From the NCBI RefSeq assembly GCF_000970855.1, contig NZ_KQ034047.1, forward strand, positions 44,536 through 108,535: DNA of 64,000 bases, written 5' to 3'. Under the pieces are notes generated by a model, which was not told the DNA's origin, made no database searches, and worked only from the letters and a program-made list of their open reading frames with translations. Of this stretch, positions 17,493-26,600 are shown in pieces (the stretch's first letter is position 1; each line of letters opens with the position of its first letter). The position numbers were made by a program, and so were the translations under genes. This DNA comes from Lactobacillus helsingborgensis. Its GTDB lineage: Bacteria > Bacillota > Bacilli > Lactobacillales > Lactobacillaceae.

Positions 17493-18839
17493 ATGACAAA
17501 AGAAATCACAAATGCAGCCATTGATAATTTTACTAAAGACTTAGCAAATCATGCTGGTATTAACATTGCCAGCCACGCTGCGCAAGAGAATGGCATTTTC
17601 AAGGCCAGTCAGAATTTACAATCAAAAATTGATTTGACTCCAACTTTTTCCGTTGAAATTAACACGGGCAAGCCGGCAGACCAGAAACAATCAGGTCGTT
17701 GCTGGATGTTTTCCGCATTAAACACTATGCGTCACCCGTTACAAAAAGAATATAAGATTAAGGACTTTGAATTATCCCAAAATTACACTAACTTCTGGGA
17801 TAAGTTTGAAAAGTCAAACTTCTTCTTTGAGAACGTTATCGCTTCCGCCAAGAAACCTCTTGGTGACCGTAAAGTAAGCTTCTTATTCGCTACCCCACAA
17901 CAAGATGGTGGTCAATGGGATATGCTTTGTGGCTTGGTTGAAAAATACGGGATTGTACCTAAATCAGTTTATCCGGAAACTGCAAATTCAAATAGTTCTG
18001 GCGCTTTAAACGATACTCTGAATACTCTTTTACGTAAAGACGGTTTGGAACTACGTGCTTTAGTTAATGCTGGTAAAACAGAAGATGAAGTTGAACAACG
18101 TAAAGCTGAATTTTTAAATGATGTCTTCAGAATTTTGGCAATCTCATTAGGCGTGCCACCAAAGAAGTTTGACTTTGAATACAAAGATGATGATGGTAAC
18201 TATCACCGTGAAGCTGGCATTACTCCTAAAGAATTCTTTGACAAATTCGTAGGCATGAACTTAGAAGACCATGTTTCAATTATTAATTCACCTACAGATG
18301 ATAAGCCATACCACAAAGTATTTTCAGTTGAATATTTAGGTAATGTTGTTGGCGGTCGCCAAGTTCGTCACCTTAATGTCAAAATTTCAGAAATGAAAGA
18401 TTTAATCATTAAACAACTTAAAGCGGGAGAAGTTGTTTGGTTTGGTTCAAATGTTGGTAAAGATTCAGAAAGACAGCTCGGCTTACTTGATACCAATATT
18501 TACAAGCGTGACGAGTTATTTGACGTTGATTTTTCAATGTCTAAGGGTGATAAACTTGATTCTAGCGAAAGCATGATGGATCATGCTATGGTTATTACCG
18601 GTGTTGACTTAGTAGATGACAAGCCAACTAAGTGGAAGATAGAAAATTCATGGGGAGAAAAGCCTGGCTTTAAGGGCTACTTTGTAATGAGTGACTCCTG
18701 GTTTGACCAATTTGTTTACCAAGCAGTTATCAACAAGAAATTCTTACCTGATGATTTAAGAGCAGCTTTTGATGAAGGAGCTAAGGACCCGATCCAATTA
18801 TTACCATGGGACCCAATGGGTGCTTTGGCTTTTAAATAA
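17493..18839 (+). CDS. pepC: Aminopeptidase C (bleomycin hydrolase family)
   Basis: A 448-residue C1B cysteine peptidase. The catalytic Cys is residue 70 in QKQSGRCWMFSALN, the His lies in MDHAMVITGVD, and the Asn in KIENSWGE. The C-terminus ends in LPWDPMGALAFK, the self-compartmentalising tail typical of the family. It is a cytoplasmic hexamer that removes N-terminal residues from peptides, part of lactobacillar casein-peptide use. Monocistronic with its own promoter and terminator. Confidence 0.96.
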   Translation: MTKEITNAAIDNFTKDLANHAGINIASHAAQENGIFKASQNLQSKIDLTPTFSVEINTGKPADQKQSGRCWMFSALNTMRHPLQKEYKIKDFELSQNYTNFWDKFEKSNFFFENVIASAKKPLGDRKVSFLFATPQQDGGQWDMLCGLVEKYGIVPKSVYPETANSNSSGALNDTLNTLLRKDGLELRALVNAGKTEDEVEQRKAEFLNDVFRILAISLGVPPKKFDFEYKDDDGNYHREAGITPKEFFDKFVGMNLEDHVSIINSPTDDKPYHKVFSVEYLGNVVGGRQVRHLNVKISEMKDLIIKQLKAGEVVWFGSNVGKDSERQLGLLDTNIYKRDELFDVDFSMSKGDKLDSSESMMDHAMVITGVDLVDDKPTKWKIENSWGEKPGFKGYFVMSDSWFDQFVYQAVINKKFLPDDLRAAFDEGAKDPIQLLPWDPMGALAFK

Positions 18840-18863
18840 ATTCATTACCGTTGAAAATTAATT

Positions 18864-18898
18864 AAAAAGCACTGAGAAAGTTTTCTCAGTGCTTTTTT
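18864..18898. terminator. Bidirectional terminator between pepC and galT
   Basis: AAAAAGCACTGAGAAAG/CTTTCTCAGTGCTTTTT hairpin with U-runs on both strands, so it can end both pepC (plus) and galKT (minus) transcripts. Confidence 0.85.
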
Positions 18899-18936
18899 AT
18901 CTATTTTCAGATTAATACAGCCTGTATTAAAAAAAT

Positions 18937-20415
18937 TTAATTTAGCCCTACTTCATTAATAAAACGCATAAAGGCTGCTTCGCCCTCTGTTGTTTGCTTG
19001 AAAACACCGGCATCTGCCAAGACGCTAGCAAAGACTAGTCCCAGTTCACGTTGCAAAATTTGCTTAACGTTTGCGCTATTAATTTGATATTTAGTCTTAA
19101 TATGACGAGTCCAGTCAAGATGCATTGGGGCAATATCATTAGGTTGGTCGAGTAAGTACTTTTTGACCTCAAGTAATTCAGGTTTTAATCGTGGTGGAAA
19201 GATTGCCAGACCCATTACTTCAATCAAACCGATATTTTCCTTTTTGATATGTTGCACAGCGGGATGCGGGTGAAAAATGCCATCAGGATATTTGGCAGAA
19301 GTTTGATTATCACGTAAAACCAGATCAAGCTCATAAGTCTGGCCGTGTAAACGTGCAATTGGCGTGATTGTATGATGGGGAATGTGCTCTGTAAACGCCC
19401 GAATATCTACCTTTTCATCACTATAATTTTGCCATTTGCGTAAGATCTTATTTGCTAATTCGACTATGCTTTTTTGGTTTTGACCACGTAACCGAATCAC
19501 AGACATAGGCCATTTGACTATGCCAGCTTCTATATCACTAAAACCAGCAAAACTTAGTTTTTTAATAATTGGCGCCTTTTCCATTGGGAAACTGTGTCTT
19601 CCCCCTTGGTAATGCTCATGCGCTAAAATCGAACCTCCGACAATTGGCAAATCAGCATTGCTACCGGCAAAGTAACCAGGAAATTTGCTGACAATCTCCA
19701 GTAAGTTTACAAAAGTCTGTTCACTTATCTTCATTTTTTCATGAACAGGTGCCAAGAAAATACAGTGTTCGTTAAAATAGGCGTAAGGAGAATATTGAAA
19801 GCCCCAAGTTTCATTTCCGAGCTTAAAGCGAATAACACGGTGATTTGTCCGAGCAGGGTAATTGCTATGTCCGAGATATCCCTCGTTTTCCATGCACAAC
19901 TGACATTGTGGGTATGAAACAGTCTTTTTATATCTGGCAGCGGCAATGTCTTTAGGGTCTTTTTCAGGCTTAGACAGATTTATTGTAATTTCCAGATCAC
20001 CGTATTTACTTCCCGCAGTAAAATATATGTTTCTAGCAATAGCTCTAGTCTTAATGTAGTCACTTGCTTTACTCATTTGGTAAAAATCAGCGATCGCTTT
20101 TTGTGGTGAAAGCTGGTAACTTTCCCAGAACTTTTGATTCACTATACTTGGTCTAGGTACAATAAAATTCAATAATTGTGCGCCCAAGATATCGTAAGCA
20201 GAATTGCTGTTTGCAATTAACCCATTATTCTGAGCAGCAACAATTAACTCGTCTTTCAGATCAAGCAGATTGTCACTCGTAGTTTCAACTTTCAGCGCTT
20301 CATCGCCTACGAGCGCCAAAATTCTGTTACGCAAATAAATACGATCAAGTTCAGTAAAAGCGCTATTAGCAATTATTTGTGTGATAAATTCTTCAACTAA
20401 ATTCTTTTTACCCAT
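18937..20415 (-). CDS. galT: UDP-glucose-hexose-1-phosphate uridylyltransferase, class 2
   Basis: A 492-residue protein of the long Firmicute GalT type. It includes the N-terminal helical segment and the catalytic region with APVHEKM, GSILAHEHYQGG (His-rich nucleotidyl-transfer site) and the C-terminal IARLHGQTYELDLVLRDN and HPHPAVQH. It moves UMP between UDP-glucose and galactose-1-phosphate in the Leloir pathway. It lies 12 bp downstream of galK in one operon. Confidence 0.95.
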   Translation of the reverse strand: MGKKNLVEEFITQIIANSAFTELDRIYLRNRILALVGDEALKVETTSDNLLDLKDELIVAAQNNGLIANSNSAYDILGAQLLNFIVPRPSIVNQKFWESYQLSPQKAIADFYQMSKASDYIKTRAIARNIYFTAGSKYGDLEITINLSKPEKDPKDIAAARYKKTVSYPQCQLCMENEGYLGHSNYPARTNHRVIRFKLGNETWGFQYSPYAYFNEHCIFLAPVHEKMKISEQTFVNLLEIVSKFPGYFAGSNADLPIVGGSILAHEHYQGGRHSFPMEKAPIIKKLSFAGFSDIEAGIVKWPMSVIRLRGQNQKSIVELANKILRKWQNYSDEKVDIRAFTEHIPHHTITPIARLHGQTYELDLVLRDNQTSAKYPDGIFHPHPAVQHIKKENIGLIEVMGLAIFPPRLKPELLEVKKYLLDQPNDIAPMHLDWTRHIKTKYQINSANVKQILQRELGLVFASVLADAGVFKQTTEGEAAFMRFINEVGLN

Positions 20416-20427
20416 CTCAAATCCCGT

Positions 20428-21594
20428 TTATCGTAAAACTTTCGTACCGTCAGCAGTTTCTGCAATATAAAATGAAGGTAGGTAGCCTATTTTTTCTTTA
20501 TATACGGTTGCGACTTGTTTCTGAAAGTCTTCTACCCGATTTTTAGCAACTAGTGCGATGGCGCACCCACCAAAACCGGCTCCGGTCATACGTGCTCCTA
20601 GAACACCAGGTTGTTTCCATGCGGTATGCACTAACGTATCTAGCTCTTTACCGGTTACTTCGTAATCATATTCCAAAGAAACGTGCGAAGCATTCATTAA
20701 GTGACCAAATTCAGTTAAGTCACCCTTTTGTAGTGCCTTTTCAGCGTTTAAAGTACGCTCATTTTCCCAGACTGCGTGACGGCAACGCTTAAGCAATTTT
20801 TCGTTTGGCAAAAGATAACTGTTTTCATCAAACACTAAATCATCTAACTCTCCCAATGATTTAATGTCTAGTTTTTCCTGCAAAAATCGCAGACCCTTTT
20901 CGCATTCAGTCCTGCGTTCATTGTACTTTGAGTCTGCCAGAGTACGTTTTTTGTTAGTGTTCATAATGACAATCACATTATTTTTCAGGTCTAAAGGTAC
21001 TAATTCGGATTTTATTTTATCAGTATCAAGCAAAATGGCATGATCCTTTTTACTCATAGCCACCGCATATTGATCCATGATGCCAGAGTTAACACCGATA
21101 AATTCATTTTCGGTTTTAACACCCATTTTCACAATGTCTAATTTGGCAAAAGACAACTGGTATTGATCTTGCAATATGACGCCAATTAACATTTCCAAGG
21201 CAGCAGAGGAAGATAGTCCCGCACCATCAGGAATGTTACCGTTAATATAAATATTTAAACCATGTTCAATTTTGGCGCCACTAGCAAGCATAAAGTGTAA
21301 CATGCCTTTAGCATAATTAGCCCAAGAATCTTCTTTAACAAACTTCAATCCATGGAGGTCCGTTTCAACTACTCCCATATCGGCAAAGTTTGCTGAATAA
21401 AAACAAAATCTTTCATCATCACGAGGACTAGCAGCACCATAAATTCCTAAAGAAATGGCACATGGAAAAACGTGCCCACCATTATAATCAGTATGTTCGC
21501 CAATCAAGTTAATTCTTCCGGGAGAAAAATAGCAGCCAGTAGGTGTCTGATGATAGACATTACTAAATTCTTGCTTAAGTTCTTCAATCTTCAT
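20428..21594 (-). CDS. galK: Galactokinase
   Basis: A 388-residue GHMP kinase with the galactokinase signature [16 protein letters not shown], the phosphate loop [12 protein letters not shown], and [14 protein letters not shown]. It phosphorylates galactose to galactose-1-phosphate. First gene of galK-galT. A cre-like site lies between the promoter and the start. galM and galE are not in the window. Confidence 0.96.
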   Translation of the reverse strand: MKIEELKQEFSNVYHQTPTGCYFSPGRINLIGEHTDYNGGHVFPCAISLGIYGAASPRDDERFCFYSANFADMGVVETDLHGLKFVKEDSWANYAKGMLHFMLASGAKIEHGLNIYINGNIPDGAGLSSSAALEMLIGVILQDQYQLSFAKLDIVKMGVKTENEFIGVNSGIMDQYAVAMSKKDHAILLDTDKIKSELVPLDLKNNVIVIMNTNKKRTLADSKYNERRTECEKGLRFLQEKLDIKSLGELDDLVFDENSYLLPNEKLLKRCRHAVWENERTLNAEKALQKGDLTEFGHLMNASHVSLEYDYEVTGKELDTLVHTAWKQPGVLGARMTGAGFGGCAIALVAKNRVEDFQKQVATVYKEKIGYLPSFYIAETADGTKVLR

Positions 21595-21611
21595 TTGTAT
21601 TCATTTCCTTC

Positions 21612-21625
21612 TAAAAGCGCTATCA
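21612..21625 (-). promoter_or_regulatory. Putative cre (CcpA) site before galK
   Basis: Minus-strand TGATAGCGCTTTTA matches the cre consensus TGWAARCGYTWNCW at 12 of 14 positions. It lies between the -10 element and the galK start, a roadblock position that fits glucose repression of the galactose genes. Confidence 0.6.
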
Positions 21626-21641
21626 AAATGCTGACAATTCA

Positions 21642-21669
21642 ATTATACTTCATTATAATTCACCAGCAA
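21642..21669 (-). promoter_or_regulatory. Promoter of galK-galT
   Basis: Minus-strand TTGCTG (complement at 21664-21669), 16-bp spacer, TATAAT (complement at 21642-21647). Confidence 0.6.
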
Positions 21670-21695
21670 TGTTTGAAAGGAAATTCCCAATATTT

Positions 21696-21728
21696 AAAAA
21701 GAGTTTCGGTTTTCCGAAACTCTTTTCA
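21696..21728. terminator. Terminator after the ATPase/kinase gene
   Basis: Hairpin AAAAGAGTTTCGG/CCGAAACTCTTTT with a 4-base loop and U-runs on the minus strand (CTTTTTAAAT). It lies directly after the gene ending at 21735. Confidence 0.85.
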
Positions 21729-21734
21729 TAGTTG

Positions 21735-22670
21735 TTACCAAATATGCAATAACCTGTCAGGTTGTAATTTGCTTAGATTGAATTGGTGTACATGTTGCGG
21801 CTGACTTTGGGGAAATACCTCCAAAAAGTCAGCGGGATTGACTAGCCCCGTCGAATAGGACCAAACACTTTTTACTTTTTTAATTGGATCAAGCATTTCA
21901 TTTCTAATAGGATATGCCGAAATTAAAAAGTGCTTGTGATGAAATTTAAATACAAAAAACGGTAACCGAAATTGATTAACAACTTCATCTTGAGTTTTAC
22001 CAATTGTCACAACATTTCTGTAAGTACCATATTTTTCAGTAAAAAGATCGTTAAAAGAAAAATAAAAGTTAGAAATATGCACATGGGGAAAATCTTCTTC
22101 CGCAACCTTGTCTGGCACTGCTACTACATGTGCAAAATGATCTAAATTACTTTCCTTTTGCGAAAGTGCCTTACCTAATTGATTAGGTGTAATAACGTGT
22201 GCCCATTCCGGCAGTGTTAAATTTTCCTGATATGATAAATACATTTCTCTAATGACACCCGGCTTAACCCAATCGTATTGCCTGCGAATCTCGTTGCGAT
22301 TAAGCAAATTACGCAAACTCTTATGGTACATTAGATCAACAACAAATAATTCGTAACGATAACGTTCAATCCATGGTTGATAATGCTCAATATTCTCAGG
22401 AAAAATATGCGTACTATCTACTATAACCGTTTCGCCACGTTTCATCTTTTCTTCTACCAGGTAATCCACCACTTGCTCCGTGCGTTCATTCGCATAGCGC
22501 GGAATTACTTGATGTAAGCAATCGGTATCTTCTTCATAATAATAGGTTAAATTCGCCAATAACAATCTAATTTGATCACGACTAATCGCGTATGGCTGTA
22601 AGTGATGACGAGAAATAAAAGAAGATTTACCGGAGCCTGGTGCGCCTCGTAATAAAAATATTTTACGCAT
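21735..22670 (-). CDS. P-loop ATPase (polynucleotide-kinase-like) with unknown C-terminal part
   Basis: A 311-residue protein. Residues 1-145 form an AAA_33/PNK-like kinase: Walker A LRGAPGSGKSS at 6-16, then ISRDQIRLLL and the Walker B-like GETVIVDSTH. Such domains phosphorylate nucleic acid ends or small molecules. Residues about 150-311 (for example HVHISNFYFSFNDLF, YRNVVTIGKTQDEVVNQF) match nothing I recognise. The ATG at 22670 is chosen because the kinase fold begins there (MRKIFLLRG), although the ribosome binding site is poorly spaced. The frame stays open upstream into gpmA. Confidence 0.7.
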   Translation of the reverse strand: MRKIFLLRGAPGSGKSSFISRHHLQPYAISRDQIRLLLANLTYYYEEDTDCLHQVIPRYANERTEQVVDYLVEEKMKRGETVIVDSTHIFPENIEHYQPWIERYRYELFVVDLMYHKSLRNLLNRNEIRRQYDWVKPGVIREMYLSYQENLTLPEWAHVITPNQLGKALSQKESNLDHFAHVVAVPDKVAEEDFPHVHISNFYFSFNDLFTEKYGTYRNVVTIGKTQDEVVNQFRLPFFVFKFHHKHFLISAYPIRNEMLDPIKKVKSVWSYSTGLVNPADFLEVFPQSQPQHVHQFNLSKLQPDRLLHIW

Positions 22671-22759
22671 TCCTCTACTCCAAACTAAGAATGATAATTC
22701 AAATGATATCGTAATAAATTTTAACATACATCTGAAAAATTCCTTACTAAGAACCAAAG

Positions 22760-23434
22760 TCAATGTAAAATCTTTTTATCAATTATTTCCAATTGCGGAT
22801 TGAAGGTATAGATGATAGGCTCCGCATTGGGTACTTCTAATTTTATAATATCTTGATCATTGATATTTTCTAGTTTTTTGATTAATGCACGCAAGCTTGA
22901 ACCATGTGCCACAATTAATTGGTCTTCTCCCATTTTTAGTCTATTAGCAACATGATCCTGATAATAGGGCCACACTCTAAGTTGGGTTTGATAAAGGCTT
23001 TCAGCACGTGGTAACAGGTGATAGTCACAACTGGCATATCGTCTGGAGCTAACTTTTTTACCTGCAGGTGGAATTGCATAAAAACCACGTCGCCACTCTA
23101 ATACCTGCTCCTTACCAAAAATTTTTTTCGATTCTTCTTTATTAATTCCCCGTAAATTGCCATAATGTCTTTCATTTAAACGCCAGGTCTTGGTAAGCGG
23201 TAAATATAAAAAATGACAGGTATCCGCTACGATATTTGCGGTGACAATCGCTCTCATTAAAACCGAAGTATGAATATGCGTAGGGTCATATTGTGGTATC
23301 AGATTTATTAAATTACCGGCTGCTTCAGCTTGGGCTCGGCCTTTTGCAGTCAAAGCAACATCATTCCAGCCAGTATAGACATTTGACTTATTGGCAAGAC
23401 TTTCTCCATGTCTCAAAAGCACCAACTTTACCAT
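22760..23434 (-). CDS. gpmA: 2,3-bisphosphoglycerate-dependent phosphoglycerate mutase
   Basis: A 224-residue histidine-phosphatase-fold protein with LVLLRHGESLANKSNVYTGWNDVALTAKG (catalytic His in RHGES) and ERHYGNLRG, the signatures of cofactor-dependent mutase. GEDQLIVAHGSSLRALIK holds the second active-site His. It interconverts 3- and 2-phosphoglycerate, but divergence in the middle (SSRRYASCDYHL) leaves a paralogous, non-glycolytic role possible. Confidence 0.85.
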   Translation of the reverse strand: MVKLVLLRHGESLANKSNVYTGWNDVALTAKGRAQAEAAGNLINLIPQYDPTHIHTSVLMRAIVTANIVADTCHFLYLPLTKTWRLNERHYGNLRGINKEESKKIFGKEQVLEWRRGFYAIPPAGKKVSSRRYASCDYHLLPRAESLYQTQLRVWPYYQDHVANRLKMGEDQLIVAHGSSLRALIKKLENINDQDIIKLEVPNAEPIIYTFNPQLEIIDKKILH

Positions 23435-23435
23435 T

Positions 23436-23612
23436 TCACTTCACCCAGTGCATTACTATTAAGACCAATCCGCTAATTGTAAAAATTATGCCCAACACCA
23501 TAAAAGGTGTAGCACCATGGTTATGATTGCGATATCGACGGTTGTAAGCATAAGCAATGTCATAAAGTCCAACTATCAACACGATTACTGCAGTAAAAAT
23601 ACTAACTCTCAA
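23436..23612 (-). CDS. Small two-helix membrane protein, unknown
   Basis: A 58-residue reading frame starting with TTG at 23612 behind GGAG. It has two hydrophobic segments (SIFTAVIVLIVGLYDIAYAY and PFMVLGIIFTISGLVLIVM) joined by a basic, His/Asn-rich loop RRYRNHNHG. Its stop is followed after one base by the gpmA ATG, so translation may be coupled. Not recognised; the hydrophobicity pattern and tight spacing support a real gene. Confidence 0.6.
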   Translation of the reverse strand: MRVSIFTAVIVLIVGLYDIAYAYNRRYRNHNHGATPFMVLGIIFTISGLVLIVMHWVK

Positions 23613-23630
23613 AATTATTTTTTCTCCTAG

Positions 23631-24518
23631 CTACTCACGACTACGATCAGTTACAATCATTTTATCATTTTTTCCACGGTTACACTCTGCTTGGAAGTTG
23701 ATATGGTTAATTCCCAAATCTTTTAACTTAGAACTAATTTGTTGCGTTAATTGCTCGAATTTTCCAGCTGTTAAATCGGGATTAACATTGACATGTGCGT
23801 CAAGCATGACATAACGGTCGCTATAACGCCACACATGAACATGATGAATATTATTTATTTCAGGAAAAGACAAGACAATCCGATTTACTTCGTCTAAATC
23901 AATATCTGGATTAGATTCCATTAAAACATTGGCAGCTTTACCAGTTATTTCAAAAGCTTCATGAAAGACAAAAATAGATACTAATAAAGTCATTAACGGA
24001 TCAATCCAGCTGATGTGCCAGTAGTAAATAAAAATGGCGCCAATAACAACTGCTACACTAGACAGAGCATCGCTTAACATATGGACGAAAGTAGAGCGGA
24101 CATTTAAATTCTTTTGACCACTTTGTCTCATTACCAGCATTGAAACAACATTAGTAAGAAGTCCAATAATAGAAACAACAAGCATAATTCCGCCACTAAT
24201 TTCGGTCGGTTGCCAAAACCGTTCAATTGCTTCAATAAATAAAGCAATACTGATTAAAATTAAAATTATACCGTTAGTAAAAGCTGCTAGCGTTTCTGCT
24301 CTATCATAACCGAAGGTCTTCTTCTTATTCCTGCTTCTATTGCTAATAACGTGCGCAACAAATGAAATGACAATAGCACCTACATCACTCAGATTGTGGA
24401 CCGCGTCTGATAACAGCGACAATGAACCTGAAACAAAGCCACCAATAAATTCAGCGACTGTAATAATAATATTTAGTACTGTCACGTAAGCATACCGCTT
24501 TGTTGTATGATCCTTCAT
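23631..24518 (-). CDS. Cation diffusion facilitator (Zn/Cd/Mn-type exporter)
   Basis: A 295-residue CDF protein with six membrane segments, the metal-site motifs LLSDAVHNLSD (TM2) and HMLSDALSS (TM5), and a cytoplasmic C-terminal dimer domain with HHVHVW and LDAHVNV. It exchanges a divalent metal for protons. The His/Asp pairs are typical of zinc or cadmium exporters (CzcD), but the metal cannot be fixed from sequence. Confidence 0.9.
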   Translation of the reverse strand: MKDHTTKRYAYVTVLNIIITVAEFIGGFVSGSLSLLSDAVHNLSDVGAIVISFVAHVISNRSRNKKKTFGYDRAETLAAFTNGIILILISIALFIEAIERFWQPTEISGGIMLVVSIIGLLTNVVSMLVMRQSGQKNLNVRSTFVHMLSDALSSVAVVIGAIFIYYWHISWIDPLMTLLVSIFVFHEAFEITGKAANVLMESNPDIDLDEVNRIVLSFPEINNIHHVHVWRYSDRYVMLDAHVNVNPDLTAGKFEQLTQQISSKLKDLGINHINFQAECNRGKNDKMIVTDRSRE

Positions 24519-24544
24519 CTTTTTTTCCCTTCAAGTCTTAATAA

Positions 24545-24574
24545 CAAAAAAAGTCCTACTATTATGCAGGACTT
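24545..24574 (-). terminator. Terminator of the histidine phosphatase gene
   Basis: Stem AGTCCT/AGGACT (24552-24557 with 24568-24573) with a minus-strand run of seven U. It abuts the stop codon of the gene at 24574. Confidence 0.8.
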
Positions 24575-25254
24575 CACATATTTTCAGCATCAACGTTATA
24601 ATCAACAATTTCAAAATCACCATTCTCATGGAGTATACCACGGGTAACACTGCCATTATTAGGAAAAATGATATCATGTAAACCATCGCTCTGGTTCCAG
24701 TATTTAATAGCCAATGTTTTAATAAAATCTCCGTGTGAAACTAACAAAATTCTTTTGTCACCTACTGCTAACTCATGTAACACGCTAATTGCCCGTACCA
24801 TTCGTTCATCAAGCTCTTTTTTATTTTCAGCCAAATGACGAGGATCAGCTTTTTTAGTAGCTTCCCGAAATTCATATATTCCAACTTGATTGATAATTTT
24901 CGTTACATCTGTTTCAGGACCAATACCTGCTGCTAAGGCAATCTGCTTCCAGGTTCCTTCAATGTCATCACCTTCAAAGGAACCAAAAAATACTTCTCGA
25001 AATTCTGGTAACTTTTTAATTTTACCTATTTCTGATACCTGATTAGCAGCTTTCATCAGGTGTACAGTATCTATGGCACGCTTTAAATCGGAAGAATACA
25101 TATCGTCAAAATGCACCTGGCTTAACGCCTGTGCAGTTATCTTCAAGTCATTAATGCCCTTGACAGTCAAAGGAGAATCACACCATCCTTGAACTTTGTT
25201 TAGTTGGTTAAACATTGTTTCACCGTGGCGTACAAAATAAACTTCTGTTGCCAA
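24574..25254 (-). CDS. Histidine phosphatase family protein
   Basis: A 226-residue phosphoglycerate-mutase-like phosphatase. The catalytic motif is EVYFVRHGETMFN, with SDLKRAIDT, EFREVFFGSFEGD and the second His in ILLVSHGDFIKTL. It lacks the YTGW and ERHYG motifs of glycolytic mutase, so it is probably a broad or cofactor-independent phosphatase. Substrate unknown. Monocistronic. Confidence 0.88.
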   Translation of the reverse strand: MATEVYFVRHGETMFNQLNKVQGWCDSPLTVKGINDLKITAQALSQVHFDDMYSSDLKRAIDTVHLMKAANQVSEIGKIKKLPEFREVFFGSFEGDDIEGTWKQIALAAGIGPETDVTKIINQVGIYEFREATKKADPRHLAENKKELDERMVRAISVLHELAVGDKRILLVSHGDFIKTLAIKYWNQSDGLHDIIFPNNGSVTRGILHENGDFEIVDYNVDAENM

Positions 25255-25615
25255 TTTGCATTCCCCTTTCTATTATAACGTGCTTTAAACTATAACATAT
25301 ATGCCTTATAAATGAAATACCCTGCTTAAATAAAAGCTAGAGCCGCAATAGAAACATGGATGTAACAAACAAGAAGTGTATGTAAAATATCCATACCAAA
25401 ATGACTAATATACATACCCTCGATTAATCAATATTGCAACGCAAAAAGTTTTTGTGATAAAGCTTTTATCGTATTTATCTAAAACAGTTAACCTATCTTA
25501 TTTGCCATTCCAGAAAGTGGTGACACATACAAAAAACAACAGTTCTTCTTACTTAGAACTTTATTACCAACTTTAGTTTTACTACTTTTACACCTATTTT
25601 AAAATGATTAAGAAA
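25255..25615. other. Gene-free stretch, AT-rich
   Basis: About 360 bp with no convincing coding region, RNA or repeat. A 29-codon minus-strand frame at 25326-25415 has no ribosome binding site. It may be decayed sequence. Confidence 0.5.
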
Positions 25616-25665
25616 ATAAAACCCCACAATATAGATTTCAGTCTCTCATTGTGGAGCTTTTTCAT
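25616..25665 (-). terminator. Terminator of the sdpR-sdpI-like operon
   Basis: Hairpin CTCCACAAT/ATTGTGGGG with a long loop, followed on the minus strand by TTTTATTTT. It lies downstream of the sdpI-like stop. Confidence 0.75.
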
Positions 25666-25686
25666 ATTTAAATTATGCTACGCATT

Positions 25687-26325
25687 TTAATAACCTTTTT
25701 TACTAAGCGAATAAGAATAACAAGTTATTAACAAAATAACTATAATAGTGACGGATATAACCGTCCAATACATTTCCCAATAAGAAGTTAGAAGCAGAAC
25801 AATGCCGCTGATAAAAAAGATCCATCCGGCAAATCTGTGTGTTTTACGCCAATTTTCCGTATTATTCAAAGTCCATGGTAATCTAATGCCAACGACATGA
25901 TTGGGACTAACTTTAGGTAAATAATTACCAAAAATAATAAAGAACAGGCCCAAAAAAGCACTAAGTATAAAGGAACCTTTTACTTTATGACCCAGTGCAT
26001 AGGCATAAAGTGACAGATTTACGATATTAGTAATAACAGGAACAAGCCAAAGCGTAATATTAACTATCTTAAAATCAAGATTTTTGGTTTCTTTTTGATT
26101 GCGTAAGATCAAAAAGACCATTACTTGAAGGATAATTCCCAAAAAAGGCAGACCAATAATGACCCATAATTTATTGCTAAAAGCATTTGGCATATTAGTC
26201 ATCCCAAAGTGTGTAGCCATTTTTTGCGGCAAACGATTATATAAAAATATTCCGGTCAAAACTGGAAATAAAATTAGCAGAAGCGAGATTAGTTCAGTTT
26301 GACGAATACTATTCTTTTTCATCAT
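25687..26325 (-). CDS. SdpI-like membrane protein (DUF1648 plus SdpI)
   Basis: A 212-residue membrane protein with six hydrophobic segments. The N-terminal part has RLPQKMATHFGMTNMPNAFSNK, the DUF1648 pattern. The C-terminal part has GNYLPKVSPNHVVGIRLPWTLNNTENWRKTHRFAGW, the SdpI signature. In Bacillus SdpI gives immunity to the SdpC toxin and signals by sequestering SdpR. Here it overlaps the ArsR-type gene upstream, as in sdpRI. No SdpC-like toxin gene was found nearby. Start could be the second ATG at 26322. Confidence 0.85.
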   Translation of the reverse strand: MMKKNSIRQTELISLLLILFPVLTGIFLYNRLPQKMATHFGMTNMPNAFSNKLWVIIGLPFLGIILQVMVFLILRNQKETKNLDFKIVNITLWLVPVITNIVNLSLYAYALGHKVKGSFILSAFLGLFFIIFGNYLPKVSPNHVVGIRLPWTLNNTENWRKTHRFAGWIFFISGIVLLLTSYWEMYWTVISVTIIVILLITCYSYSLSKKGY

Positions 26326-26587
26326 GATCTCCTTTCAAATCAACCAGCCAACTCATAATTTCTTCTATAATAGAAGTGTTTAGCGAATAATAAATAAAGT
26401 TTTTTTCATGTTCTTCTTCAATTAAATCAGCCTTTTTCAGCATATTAAGATGGTAGGAAATAGTAGCTTTTGTCATATTAAAATGATTAGCAATGTCTCC
26501 TGCCGACATTGGTCCATTTTTTAAAAGCTGCAATATTTTGCGACGCACTGGATCGGACAATGCTTTAAAACTAGTTTCAAAACTCAC
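26309..26587 (-). CDS. ArsR/SdpR-family autorepressor
   Basis: A 92-residue winged helix protein: ALSDPVRRKILQLLKNGPMSAGDIANHFNMTKATISYHLNMLKKADLI, with the recognition helix in TKATISYHLNML. It lacks the Cys metal sites of ArsR sensors. The start is GTG at 26587 behind AAAGGAAA. The overlap with an SdpI-like gene identifies an SdpR-type pair. A perfect 40-bp palindrome 13 bp upstream is the likely operator. Confidence 0.88.
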   Translation of the reverse strand: MSFETSFKALSDPVRRKILQLLKNGPMSAGDIANHFNMTKATISYHLNMLKKADLIEEEHEKNFIYYSLNTSIIEEIMSWLVDLKGDHDEKE

Positions 26588-26600
26588 ATTAGTTTCCTTT

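Noticed and set aside
25326-25415. A 29-codon hydrophobic minus-strand frame in the gap before the sdpRI-like operon
   Set aside because: No ribosome binding site, no promoter and no downstream terminator of its own.
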